A DNA stretch of 64,000 bases from Bromus sterilis (Eukaryota; Streptophyta; Magnoliopsida; Poales; Poaceae). The stretch spans positions 97,006,001 to 97,070,000 of the forward strand of contig OX465598.1 of the NCBI GenBank assembly GCA_950022295.1, read 5' to 3'. This document shows, piece by piece, positions 22,901 to 33,606 of this stretch. A program made the position numbers and the translations under genes. The notes under the pieces were generated by a model, which was not told the origin of the DNA, ran no database searches, and saw nothing but the letters and a program-made list of their open reading frames with translations. Within the stretch, counting starts at the first letter, position 1. The number at the start of each line of letters is the position of its first letter.

Positions 22901-24001
22901 CAGGAGTGCAGCAGGCTAGGCGGTTGGGGTCGTGGTGCACGGGAAGAAGGGCGACGTCGATCATGGCGACGCCATGCCCCTGCTCTCATGGCGGACCGGC
23001 TAAGGCTACAGAGGAGGTGCGGGACCAAGGGGGAAACATTCAGGAGCTCACCCCGATTCTAGAAGTAGCAGAGGCAAGCTCGGGGAGGTCCTGTGGTGGA
23101 GGAATTCGGCGACGAACTCCGGCGGTCGTAGAGGAAGAAGAACTTGCGATTTGCGGGCTCCCGTGGCTCCGGCCTCCGGATTTCTTGCGGGTGGCGAAGT
23201 CGAAGGCGTTGGTTGCAGGGGACACCTCGGCTTGTCTCCTCGTCGGCGTTGGCCACGCCGGGGTGCGACGGTGAGCTGCGGCGACGCACGGGTCCTCGAG
23301 TGAACGCACGGGAGAGAGAGAGAGAAGGAGGTTCTAGAGGGGGGGAAAGGAACGGGGGCGTCGTGGGAAGCTCCGTGGCGCGCTTAGGAGGAGGGGGAGG
23401 CTCTGGAAGCCGCGAGGCGTCGCGGTGGCGTCGTCGGTGGCGTCGGTGGCCTTCCACCGAGCACCTTCGGGGCGCGGGGAGGTAGAAGACAAGGGAGGAG
23501 TCCAGCGGGCTGGACTGGGCCAAGGAAGTTGGGCCTCGCCCAGGCGCCAGGTAGGTCTGCTGTTTTCTCTTCTTTTTATTTCTCTGTCTTTTGTTTGCTC
23601 CAATAAATAAAAATACCAGAGCATTTTATAAAATCCTCAAAACTTTTATGTGACCTTACATGATATAACACTAGCCACTCACAAGTTTTGGGAAATTTTG
23701 AAATTCAAATAATTTGAATTTCAATTCAAATAGGGTTTTATTTAATTTCCAAAGCCACAGTTTGAATATTAGAAAATTCCATGAGCATGGGATTGCTCCC
23801 AAACCATTTTTAAAATGATCAGCACCATTTATAGGAATTTTCCAAACATTCAAATGATTTTTGGAAAAAGATTTTTATCTGGCCATTTGATTTAATTTCT
23901 CAGGGCTTTTCTTTTCCCCATTTTTGATTTTCTTTTTGAAAATTTTGCATGATGCAAAGTAGCACTTGATCCTAGCACATACCTAACTTGGGGTTGTGAC
24001 A
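19950..24001 (-). repeat. 5' LTR of element C
   Basis: It has the same edges as the left copy (TGTCGGGACC ... TTGTGACA). It abuts the primer site on its left and the AACTC duplication on its right. Confidence 0.92.
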
Positions 24002-24006
24002 AACTC
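24002..24006. repeat. TSD of element C (right copy, AACTC)
   Basis: It matches 10973-10977. Confidence 0.9.
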
Positions 24007-24040
24007 GTTCAGTCTGCCCATCAGTCTGGGGGTGATATGC
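24007..24040 (-). pseudogene. Element B integrase fragment between two insertions
   Basis: This 34-bp scrap of element B on the minus strand encodes the YHPQTDGQTERV motif of the integrase core, including the third catalytic acidic residue. It joins 10977 on one side and 32506 on the other once elements C and D are disregarded. Its last five bases are the TATGC duplication of element D. Confidence 0.9.
24036..24040. repeat. TSD of element D (left copy, TATGC)
   Basis: It matches TATGC at 32501-32505. Confidence 0.9.
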
Positions 24041-25440
24041 TGATACGTCTCAAACGTATCTACTTTTCCAAACACTTTTGCTATTGCTTTTCCCTCATTC
24101 TTGCATGATTTGGATGAAACTAACCCGGACTAACGCTGTTTTCAGCAGAGCTGCCTGTATGGTTTTATTGTGCGCAGGAAAATGGAATTTTGGACGTCTC
24201 AGAAAATTCCCAGAAAAATACCAGAAAATCCACGAACCCGAAGAAGCCAGAAGCCAGAAGTGGGACCAGAGGGGAGCCAAGGGGGCCCCAGGCGCCCCCC
24301 TGGCGCGGCCAGGGGTGGGGCCGCTCCCTCTGGCCGCCTGGGGGCCTCCCCCCCTCCTTTGGTGCCCTACCGAGGCTCCTATTTATTCCCGTGACGGAGA
24401 AACCCCGAAACAGAAGTCGTTTTCCCAATTCACGTCGCTGAGCTGCCGCCACCCTTTGTTCTTCTACGGGAGGGCTAATCTGGAGGCTGTTTTGGCCTCC
24501 AGAGAGGGGAGATCATCGCCATCGTCATCATCATCGCCACTCCATCCTCCCTCCATGACTTCTACATCCATGTGTGAGTAATTCCCTGCTGTAGGCAAAG
24601 GGGATGGTAGGGATGGGATGAGTTAGATCATGTAATAGTTTATCAGATTGTTGGGGGCATGTTGCCTATCATCTAGATTGGTGTTTAGCATCTTTGCTTC
24701 AACTTGTTGCTCTTAATGCTTGTCACTTTGGGCCCGAGTGCCATGATTTCAGATCTGAACCCTTTGTGCTTTCATGAATATATTTGTGTTCTTGATCTTA
24801 TCTATGAGTTGTATGCACCTGTTATGGTCCGGAACCGGCGATCCCAAAGGTGACAGCTTCGTACACAAAAGGGGATGGACTATAATTTGAAGATTCCATG
24901 TATCCATTGATTGTTAATTCTTTGTTCTGGTGCTCTTTGACAGGAGCACCTTAATCTCCATAACTTTCTTTTGGCCCCGTTCGTAGCGGGATGATAGGAC
25001 AAAAGATGTTGTGCAAGTTCTTATTGCAAGCACGTACAACTACCTATGGGGTACATGCCTGATGTTTGATTTATGCCTAGATGATCATTGCTTTTCTGTG
25101 TGCCTTGCCCCAAGTTAAATACATGATGTGTCTTATCCATGCAGCGCTCTACCATCCATCTCCCTAGCCTATAGTGTTTTTAATTTTGCTGGTTTCTAGT
25201 TGTTTACTTTCGCTGTTTTACTATTACTGTTTCACCACCACTATTACCGTTGCTATCATCACATCCATACCACAGTTGTTATTAATATCTTGTTGCAAGT
25301 AAGTGTATCTCAGGTGCGGTGGAATTGACAACTCCACTGTTAAAGCTTGTGGATATTCTTTGGCTCCCCTTGAGTCGAATCTATAAATTGGGTTATTCTT
25401 ACCTGCGAAGACTATCTCGATCCCCTGCAGTTGTGGGTTA
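24041..25440 (+). repeat. 5' LTR of element D (3' edge altered)
   Basis: It begins TGATACGTCTCAAACG, a GATACGT-N5-ACGTATC palindrome. It keeps a segment near 25355-25395 that the 3' LTR has lost between TATTC repeats. The expected GGGTTATCA end is replaced: GGGTTAT continues into a copy of sequence already present at 25390-25414. The 26-nt GC hairpin lies at 24302-24327 with one mismatch, and a TATTTATTC block follows near 24380. Confidence 0.88.
24302..24327. repeat. 26-nt GC hairpin in D 5' LTR (one mismatch)
   Basis: GGCGCGGCC and GGCCGCTCC flank an 8-nt loop. One arm base has changed from G to T relative to the 3' LTR copy. Confidence 0.8.
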
Positions 25441-25459
25441 TTCTTACCTGCGAAGACTA
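25390..25459 (+). repeat. 25-bp direct repeat at the D 5' LTR/internal junction
   Basis: The same 25-bp segment (starting GGGTTATTC and ending GAAGACTA) lies at 25390-25414 and 25435-25459. Gag coding sequence resumes at about 25476 with no primer site between. Confidence 0.85.
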
Positions 25460-26482
25460 GCTTCTTCCTTTCTCTTTGAAGGAAGGTGCTGAAGCATGGT
25501 ACGATGCACTACCATATGGTTCCATTAGAAGTCCTCAAGACTTTGCTCACTCTTTTGTTGATAAGTATTTTCCTGCTCATATGCAGCATGCTGCTTTACG
25601 AAGAATTTATAACTTTACACAGTTGCAAGATGAGAACCTCCCTAAAGCTTGGGGGAGGTATTGCAGTCTGATCCAGGCTAGACCGGGACATGGAGTCCCT
25701 AATAATGAATTAATTGATATATTTTATGCTGGTCTAACTAATGAATCTAGATCCTATTTGGACAGTTGTGCTGGTCGTGTTTTCAGGAAAAGAACACCGG
25801 ACGATGCAGAAGAATTAATGGGCAAGATTGCAAGAACCATGAAGATTGGTCCGTCCCTGAACCACCTCCACCACCAAAGAAAAGGGGCATGCTTGTCCTA
25901 AGCCCCGAAGATATGCAAGAAGGAAAGAAGTCTATTAAAGAGAAGGGTATTAAAACTAAAGACGTGAAGAATCTACCCCCCATCGAGAAGTTGTGTGAGC
26001 CTACCACTCATCCTCCTACGGTAGAGGTACACTCTCTTTTAGATTTCAATGCAAGTGACATTCCTCATGGTAAGCCTCCTGATCAATGTTTAGATGAGCT
26101 TGATAATTTTATTATGAAGAAAAATCACTTTAATGAGAGGATACAAAGTCAGTTCCATGATAATTCCCTTGCTATCAAAAGTTTGCTTGATGTTCTAGGT
26201 AGAACAGTTAATGATGTTAAATGTCTTGTGAAGCATTTTCATATGGTTCAAACTCAGCTTGATCAAATTTCTAATGTGCAAAAAGATTTGCTTGCTAATA
26301 ATGCCTTCGGGATTAAAACCCGAGGAGGAACTAGCACTCAAGACCCTCTCTATCCGGAGGGGCATCCTAAGAGGATCGAGCAAGATTCTCAAATACAGGA
26401 AGAAGAAATTGTTAGCTCTCCGAAGATGAAGAAGCACGAAGAAGCTGACAATTCCAATGATCCAAATAGTATATCTACCTGA
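25460..26482 (+). pseudogene. gag: Element D gag, 5'-truncated and frameshifted
   Basis: The retrotransposon gag domain is recognisable from EGAEAWYDALPYGSI through FVDKYFPA and LPKAWGRYCSLI to IFYAGLTNESRSYLDS. A frameshift near 25840 moves reading to another frame that continues with PEPPPPPKKRG and a long acidic, lysine-rich linker. It ends at a TGA at 26480-26482, after which the same frame remains open into the protease. The domain's N-terminus and the whole 5' leader are absent. Gag forms the particle that packages the element's RNA. Confidence 0.85.
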
Positions 26483-27364
26483 GATGCTGAGACTGAAGAC
26501 GGTGCTGAGCCTGAAAAGGATGATGAAAAGAATGATCCACCCGAAGTTCGAGAAGAAGAAGCACCCGACAAACGCAAGAAATACACTAGAGAAGATTTTA
26601 TCGCAAGAAGACATGGGAAGGAACGAGAACCATGGGTATATAAACCCATGCCCTTTCCAGGTAAGTCTCTCAAAACTAAAGAAGAAGAGCATTACAATAA
26701 GTTTTGTGAGTGGATGAAACCTCTTTTTCTTCAAATTCCTTTGATTGATGCTATTAAGTTACCTCCTTATTCGAGATATATGAAAGATATTGTTACTAAT
26801 AAAAGAAAAGTTCCTAATGAAGCAATATCTACTATGCTTGCTAACTACTCTTTTAGTGGAAAGATTCCTGAGAAGCTTTGTGATCCAGGTATACCCACCA
26901 TTCCTTGTTCCATAAAGAATAATTATGTCAGGACTTCTTTATGTGATCTTGGAGCGGGAGTGAGTGTTATGCCCTTTTCTCTTTACAAGAGACTATGTTT
27001 AGAAAAACTAATCCCTACAGATATCGCTCTTCAGATGGATGACAAGTCAACAACTGTTCCCATAGGTATTTGTGAGGATGTTCCTGTTGAAGTTGCTAAT
27101 TTTTTAATCCTTACTGATTTTGTTGTGCTTGACATGCCCGAGGATGGGAGCATGTCTATTATTCTTCGTAGACCTTTTCTTAACACCACAGGTTCTATTA
27201 TTGATTGCAATAAAGGAAAGGTTACTTTCAATGTGAATGATAAAGAACACACGGTGTATTTTCCGAAGAAGATTGATAAGAGGCATGGCCTCAACTCTAT
27301 AGAGAATATCGAGACCGTGAAGATTGGAGAATGGGATTGTCCTCGACATGTGCACCACAAATAG
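26483..27364 (+). pseudogene. pro: Element D aspartic protease region
   Basis: It is in frame with gag beyond one stop. The active-site loop reads DLGAGVSVMPFSLY, the DLGA type common in Athila-like plant elements. Downstream are LILTDFVVLDMP, the LRRPFLNTTGSIID flap region and a FNVNDKEHTVYFPKK strand. The frame closes just after HVHHK. RT sequence would be expected next, but none follows in any frame. Element I carries the same layout in reverse at 63192-63956. Confidence 0.85.
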
Positions 27365-28200
27365 AAAACCATCATGGTGGGGACAATGTCCATTAAAGTA
27401 AAGGTGCAATGATCACTTCATGAGAAGTGAGGCTTTTTGCTCTATATATCGCCGGTTTCTTGGTAAGACTTGATCAACCTTGCTAGTTAGCATGTTTTAT
27501 ATAGGTAAAAAGTGGAGCTTGTTATATTTTCATTTGCCTTAGCTTTTATTCTCCTTGTTGTACCAAGTTTATATGTTTTTGAAACTTCACAACTCTAATC
27601 ATTGCTTCAAGTTTTCAGAAAGTTTCGCAGCTTTTTGAACTTCGAAATTTTTTCAATAGTGAAGTTGTCAAAAAAATTCCAGAAAAATTATATTACAAAT
27701 TTCCATGCCGGGAGTGACCCAGAGGCACCTGGGGCTGACCTGGGGGGCCACCCGTGGCCCAGGCGGCCAGCTGGCGCAGCCTGACCCCTGGACGCGCCCA
27801 CAGGGCGCCTGGGGCCCACAGGCCCCACCTCCAGGTATGTCTTCTTCCTCCTCCTTACTCTCTCTCCAAAAACACGAGTTCCACTCCAGTTCTTGCATTC
27901 TTGCTGTTCTTGGAAGCGATTTTTGATCTCTCTCTACAGCCCACCATTCGAGCTGAGATTTTGAGCAAATACTCCCTGGTATGTAACTCCTTCACCCCTC
28001 CAATTAGATTTTTTATTGGTGGCTTCATTTGTGAGTATTTAGTAGCTCTTGGTGCTGTTCATATGAGCTTGCATGCATGTGTAGAAATTTATTTTCCAAG
28101 TTTTGATGCAAGTTTATGCCTTAGGTAAGTGAGTAGAGTAGTTTGCCTCAACTCACTTTGTTTAAATCCTTGTTTTTGTGAATTGTCAAAAATTTCAGAA
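27365..28200 (+). other. Intron-bearing leader of the accessory ORF (element D)
   Basis: This noncoding block separates protease and accessory ORF. It resembles the LTR promoter/leader: a CCAGAAAAAT-type stretch is followed by a G+C-rich part near 27710-27835 related to the hairpin block. Two intron-like segments are visible: GTATGT at 27835 to a CTCTACAG acceptor ending at 27939, and CTG/GTATGT at 27979 to TTTCAG ending at 28198, two bases before the accessory ATG. The second is matched in element I (219 against 220 nt). Confidence 0.55.
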
Positions 28201-29307
28201 ATGAGTTTCTTTGGAAAAGCAAAGGGGTGGCTTGGGAAGAAGAAGCCCGAGCGCTCCGATCGAGTTACTAGAGATGCAGCTTCACCCTCAGCAGTTAGGG
28301 GAGCTACAATGATGATCATGTGCCCCTTGAGTTGTTGGAAGACACAAATCCAACATGCGCAATGATGTATCCGTGCGATGATTTTCTTACAGCTGCAAGA
28401 ATTAAGGAGGAATTTTATGGCCTTTGTGCCAATGCAGGTTTGACACGACTAGATTTATGCCGTGTGGTACAATACGGTTTTGTAATATAATAGGGGTGCC
28501 GAACGTTAGTCAGACAACTAAGATGACCATGCAGCCTTCCGGGTTGAGGACCCTCTTCAACTCCCTTTGCTACCAGGAGGAGACCGACATTCGGCGCACG
28601 AAGATTTCCAGCATGTTGTTTCCACACCTCAGGTATTTTGCGTATTTTGTTGTTAGAGGGGTGTTAGCTCGTGACAACACGAGCAATGGTTTTGCACCAG
28701 ACTTCGCTATTTATGCGAACGCCCTCTCTGGTAAGAATGAGTATAATGTGGGTGCCTTGATTGCTCGACGCCTTGTTACGAACAGTATCAAGGGCGATTT
28801 ATATGGTGGCGTTTACGCCACACTTATCCTTGAGTCTCTTGAGCGCACCCCGCATCCGGATGATGTTCCCTTTTCATACGCGAGTCTCGATCTTGCGGCT
28901 ATGAAGAGGCACAAGTTTGTTACCATGACTTCTTAGTTTGGTAACCTTGATTATATTTTGAGGTTTGAAAGGACCATTACTCCTGAGATCTGTCTACCTG
29001 CACCACTTTTGTTGATAACACTCACAGGAACGGATGGTCCTACAATGAAATTCGGTTCAATGAGTTCATGGCTAATTGCCAGCCGCATAACCCCATGGAG
29101 GGGGTTGTGCCCGATGAAAAGGAGCACCATGAGTTCCCACCTTTCTAGGGAGAGACCTTCACCGAGCATGGCGAGGGATCTTCTTCCGCTTGGAGCGCAG
29201 GGCCTTCCTCATGGGAGGATCCGAGGACTTCGGTGTACGGACCGGAGGGCTCATACGACTCCTGGACTTACCCTTACCCCGGGACAGGAGGCTCCTGGGG
29301 ACAGTAG
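28201..29307 (+). pseudogene. Element D accessory ORF (non-pol, Athila ORF-1-like candidate), broken
   Basis: The ATG at 28201 starts MSFFGKAKGWLGKKKPE. Frameshifts near 28305 and 28470 and a stop at about 28934 break the copy. Recognisable blocks, in order, are CAMMYPCDDFLTAA, EEFYGLCANAGLTRL, DIRRTKISSMLFPHLRYFAYF, ARDNTSNGFAPDFAIYANAL, YNVGALIARRLVTN, HPDDVPFSYASLDLAAMKRHKF and a serine/tyrosine-rich tail ending before TAG at 29305-29307. About 38 residues present in element I are deleted near 28473. The pattern recalls the ATHILA ORF-1 type of accessory proteins of plant Gypsy elements, from memory and with low certainty. No membrane segment, zinc knuckle or catalytic motif is evident. 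Confidence 0.65.
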
Positions 29308-29333
29308 CTGCTACCAACTTAGGCCAAAAGCCT

Positions 29334-29347
29334 AAGCTTGGGGGAGT
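29334..29347 (+). other. Internal polypurine-tract copy in element D
   Basis: AAGCTTGGGGGAGT is identical to the 3' polypurine tract at 31166-31179 and lies 27 bp after the accessory ORF stop. Element I has the same arrangement. Confidence 0.8.
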
Positions 29348-31165
29348 AAGTTCCCTTCTCACCTTTCCATTGTATTATCCATTTTCATTTTATTTGCTTT
29401 CATCTTTTTCGAAGTTTTTTCCCGTTCTTCTTTGTTCTTTTATCTTGCAAAAACAACAAAAAGATTTCTCTTTTCTTTTTCTTTCGCTAAATCTTTGAAA
29501 AATCCAAAAATATCTTCTTTTCTCTCTTTAGTTTGCTTTGTTGCAGAGTTCGGCTCGAGTCCGTGATGGCATTTGCACTTGATTATATTTTCCTACGTTC
29601 AATCGTGCAAGCGACAAGGCAGTGATGACGAAGATCGACGAAAGGGATGCAACAAGGAAAACCGGTATGAACTCTTTTTGTTTCTACTTTTGTACATGCT
29701 TGTACTTATGATTTAGAGACCAGCTTGTAGCGACATATTGCTTTGTTTACAATGCTTTCCCAGTGTTCATGCTTTGCTTGTGGTTAATCCCAAATAGCTA
29801 GAGTACATAATGTGTTGTTGAAATGATTTACATGCATTGCATTGTTCATGGTTTTGCATACTGAAGTGTTATTTCCCTTTGGAGAATTCTTGGATTGACT
29901 TGGCACATGCTTACACATGTTTATGACTGAAAAGTCTAACATGCCTTGATGATCTTTGAATTTCAGAATAGTCATATCATTTTCATGCCCAATTCAATGT
30001 TACTTTGTCGCTCTGCATGATTATGACTGTTATTTCTCTCTAGTTGGTCGCTTCCCAGTCTTTTGCTAGCCTTCGCTCGCACTAAGCGGATTTCTGCTTG
30101 TGCATCCAAAATCCTTGAAACAAGTTTTTCCATATGAGTCCACCATACCTTCCTATGTGGTATTTACCGGCCATCCTAACGAAGACTTTCTTGTACCATC
30201 TCAAAATTATTCAAAAGCACTCCTGTTTTGTGCCGCTGTTTTAGCTCATGAGGAAGTAGTAGGTAATTCATGACCGTCTTATGTTAGACATGTTTTATTC
30301 CGGGATTGCATGTCTAATATGCAAACCCCTAATACGAGGAGGGACTGGCATGAGTGCGCCCAGCTCACAAAAGATTATCACAACCAAAAAACCCTCCTTC
30401 ACGCTTTGTCTATGAGAAATCAGAAAACTTTGGCAGTGATAAACAAAGGAGATTAAGGGGATGTGATCGTCTCCATCTTGGGAGCCGTTCCTCGAAGCAT
30501 GTCTAGCGTAAGAGGTGATTGAGTTGTCTACTAGCATTCGTTTTTTTTAAGCTTGTCTACTAGCATTCGTTCACAAAGGATGCACCTCCCAAAAACACTT
30601 TTTTTATCTCTGTTTCAAAACCGAGAGCTCTGGTACAAGTTTAGTTTTTGCTTCCATTCACGGGTTTTCAACCTTTCCACCAAACTCCGCGGTTCGAGAG
30701 TCTCCACCTTATTTCTTCAAAGCACCAACTAGGAGAGCATAATTGTCATTCTGAGTGTAATGTGCATTTTCCCAAAGTACTACATTGTCTTTTGCATGAT
30801 TGTGGTATTACTTATTCTGAAGTTCTTAGTTCTAGTCTCCTTTAAAACTCCGGAGGAGTTTCTGCATTTATGTTTTGCTTCACTCATGGAGGCTAGCGAA
30901 ATACCACTCTAGTATGTTCAAGCTTTGTGCATTGTAACCCTGTCTTGATTTTCAGTAGCATATTATTTACTTTTAGTTGTTTGTGATTGATCACTTGAAA
31001 GAAGGATTGCTTCGTGCATTGTCCTCATAGCATTTTTTTGATACTTGCTAAATTCTTTTCGTAGTACATGCTTATATACATCTATTGAAGCAAAATAGTT
31101 TATCAAAGTTTTCTTTATCGCGTTCAGTTCGTTGTACTGAATTTCTTGAGGACAAGCAATATGCT
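29348..31165 (+). other. 3' noncoding region of element D
   Basis: No coding capacity or domain is seen. It is A+T-rich. Parts, such as the CTAGCCTTCGCTCGCAC block near 30068 and the CATACCTTCCTATGTGG block near 30146, recur in reverse in element I (near 60430 and 60350). Element E has a weakly similar stretch near 40300-40460. Confidence 0.6.
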
Positions 31166-31179
31166 AAGCTTGGGGGAGT
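31166..31179 (+). other. Polypurine tract of element D
   Basis: AAGCTTGGGGGAGT lies directly before the 3' LTR start. Confidence 0.9.
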
Positions 31180-32500
31180 TGATACGTCTCAAACGTATCT
31201 ACTTTTCCAAACACTTTTGCTATTGCTTTGACCTCATTCTTGCATGATTTGGATGAAACTAACCCGGACTAACGCTGTTTTCAGCAGAGCTGCCTGTATG
31301 GTGTTATTGTGCGCATGAAAATGGATTTTTGGGCGTCACAGAAAATTCCCAGAAAAATACCAGAAAATCCACGCACCCGAAGGAGCCAGAAGCCAGAAGT
31401 TGGACCAGAGGGGAGCCAAGGGGTCCCCAGGCCCCCCTGGCGCGGCCAGGGGTGGGGCCGCGCCCTCTGGCCGCCTGGGGGCCTCCCCCCTCCTCTGGTG
31501 CCCTACCGAGGCTCCTATTTATTCCCGTGACGGAGAAACCACGAAACAGAAGTTGTTTTCCCAATTCATGTCGCGGAGCCGCCGCCACCCTCTGTTCTTC
31601 TCCGGGAGGGCTAATCTGGAGGCTGTTTTGGCCTCCGGAGAGGGGAGATCATCGCCATCGTCATCATCATCGCCACTCCATCCTCCCTCCATGACTTCTC
31701 CATCCATGTGTGAGTAATTCCTTGTTGTAGGCAAAGGGTATGGTAGGGATTGGATGAGTTAGATCATGTAATAGTTTATCAGATTGTTGGGGGCATGTTG
31801 TCTATGATCTAGATTGGTGCTTATCATCTTTACTTCAACTTGTTGATCTTAATGCTTGTCACTTTGGGCCCGAGTGCCATGATTTCAGATCTGAACCCTT
31901 TGTGTTTTCATGAATATATTTGTGTTCTTGATCTTATCTATGAGTTGTATGCACCTGTTATGGTCCGGAACCGGTGATCCCAAAGGTGATAGCTTGGGAC
32001 ACCAAAGGGGATGGACTATAATTTGAGGATTCCATGTATCCATTGATTGTTAATTCTTTGTTCCGGTGCTCTTTGACAGGAGCACCTTAATCTCCATAAG
32101 TTCCTTTTGGCCCCGTTCGTAGCGGGATGGTAGGACAAAAGATGTTGTGCAAGTTCTTATTGCAAGCACATACAACTACCTATGGGGTACATGCCTGATG
32201 TTTGATTTATGCCTAGATGATCATTGCTTTTCTGTGTGCCTTGCCCCAAGTTAACTACATGATGTGTCTTATCCATGCAGCGCCCAACCATCCATCTCCC
32301 TAGCCTACATTGTTTTACTATTACTGTTTCACCACCACTATTACCGTTGCTATCATCACATCCATACCGCAGTTGGTATTAATATCTTGTTGCAAGTAAG
32401 TGTATCTCAGGTGCGGTGGAATTGACAACTCCACTGTTAAAGCTCGTGGCTATTCTTACCCGCGAAGAATATCTCGATCCCCTGCAGTTGTGGGTTATCA
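31180..32500 (+). repeat. 3' LTR of element D
   Basis: It begins TGATACGTCTCAAACG and ends GGGTTATCA. It has lost about 39 bp near 32450 relative to the 5' LTR. The intact GC hairpin is at 31439-31464. Confidence 0.9.
31439..31464. repeat. 26-nt GC hairpin in D 3' LTR
   Basis: GGCGCGGCC and GGCCGCGCC are perfect 9-bp arms around AGGGGTGG. Confidence 0.9.
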
Positions 32501-32505
32501 TATGC
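32501..32505. repeat. TSD of element D (right copy, TATGC)
   Basis: It matches 24036-24040. Confidence 0.9.
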
Positions 32506-33606
32506 CGTCATGTGCTTTAGTGCGGTTCCCAAGGCTTGATGTAGTTGTGCCCAAAATGCGGAGGTGAACGTGAACCCTCTGTCGGAGGTGATTTTTTTGG
32601 GTACGCCATGAAGGCTAACAATCCGGGACATGTATAGCTCTGCTAACTGATCTGTTCGATAAGTAGTGCGGACCGGGATAAATTGGGCCACCTTGGTGAG
32701 CATGTCCACGATAACCCAAATGGAGTCATGGCCTCGGGCTGGTTTGGGAAGCCCCACGACAAATTCCATGCATATGTCCTCCCATTTCCACTAAGGGACT
32801 TGTAGGGGTTGCAGCAATCCAGCAGGCTTCTGATGCTCGGCCTTGACACGTTTGCAAATATCGCAGCATGCCACGTAATACACAATATCCTTCTTTATTC
32901 CAGGCCAACAAAATGTTGTCCACAGATCCTGGTACATCTTGGTACCTCCTGGGTGGATGGAGTACGCAGACTCATGTGCTTCTCGCAATATTTGTTGTCT
33001 TAGGCTGTTTTGGTCTGGTACACATAGTCGGTCCTCAAACCATAGCGTCTCTTGGTCATCGACGCGGAAGGGTGTGGCTTTGCCTGGCCGTACCTTCTCT
33101 TTGATCTCCTGGATCTCCGGATCTTGTTTCTGAGCTTCTTTGACTTCTTCCACGAGAGTTGGGGTAATCTCCATTGTCTTCACTTGTAGCGGATTGCATA
33201 GCACCAGGTTGAGGCTAGTAAATTCCCTTTGTAGTTTTGGGTCCATCCCTCTCCAAAGTGCGGACCATGCTTGGCTTTCTGCTAAGGGCATCGGCCACCA
33301 CATTGGCTTTCCCGGGATGGTAGTTGATCCTGAGGTCGTAGTCCTTGACCAGTTCCAGCCATCTCCTCTGCCTGAGGTTGAGATCCGGCTGGGTGAAAAT
33401 ATACTTGAGGCTCTTGTGGTCGGTGATATTTCGCATCGTTGGCCGATAAGGTAATGCCTCCATATCTTCAGGGCATGCACTACGGCTGCCAGCTCCAAAT
33501 CATGGGTGGGATAATTTCCTTCATGTGGGCGTAGCTGCCGAGAGGCATATGCTACAACCTTTCCTTCTTGCCTCAGCACACATCCAAGGTCGCGTCTGGA
33601 GGCGTC
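32506..33606 (-). pseudogene. Element B RNase H and integrase region, broken
   Basis: From right to left on the minus strand come the RNase H domain (KVVAYASRQLRPHEGNYPTHDLE and the DLELAAVVHAL helix) and its C-terminal half in another frame at about 33215-33463 (KYIFTQPDLNLRQRRW, DALSRK). The integrase zinc region (SIHPGGTKMY, CDICKRVKAEHQ) follows. The integrase core has EFVVGLPKPARG, where aspartate is usual in place of this glutamate, then VSLHGVPKKITSDRGFTF, and is cut by element D. The domain resumes at 24007-24040. Two frameshifts bracket the RNase H C-terminus, and stops occur near 33607 and 32790. Confidence 0.88.

Larger units (their letters stand above)
10978..24001 (-). mobile_element. 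Element C: complete Ty3/Gypsy chromovirus (Tekay/Del-like), 13.0 kb
   Basis: Two LTRs of about 4.06 kb (10978-15039 and 19950-24001), a tRNA-Met primer site, a polypurine tract and a gag-pol region with chromodomain are all present on the minus strand, bounded by AACTC duplications. The LTRs are nearly identical by eye apart from two indels and scattered substitutions, so the insertion is relatively young. It disrupts element B's integrase. Domain order gag-PR-RT-RH-IN-chromodomain, the tRNA-Met primer and long LTRs are known features of the Tekay/Del clade. The family name is not assigned. Confidence 0.93.
24041..32500 (+). mobile_element. Element D: Athila-like Gypsy element without pol, carrying an accessory ORF
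   Basis: Plus-strand element with LTRs at 24041-25440 and 31180-32500, gag, a DLGAG-type protease, then an accessory ORF instead of RT and integrase, and a polypurine tract at 31166-31179. TATGC duplications bound it. The primer site and the start of gag are missing: the 5' LTR passes through a 25-bp duplicated segment directly into the middle of gag. The protease motif and the related primer site of element E suggest the Athila lineage, which is an inference. Copying would depend on enzymes from another element, and the missing primer site makes this copy dead. Confidence 0.88.

Noticed and set aside
22662..23523. Long open frames in the G+C-rich part of the C LTRs
   Set aside because: They overlap on both strands, are low in complexity and rich in P, R and S, and lie in LTR leader sequence. 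The other LTR has equivalents with frame changes.
28201..29307. Envelope gene interpretation of the accessory ORF
   Set aside because: No signal peptide, membrane segment or cleavage site is seen in either copy. Only its position and splice-like leader are env-like.
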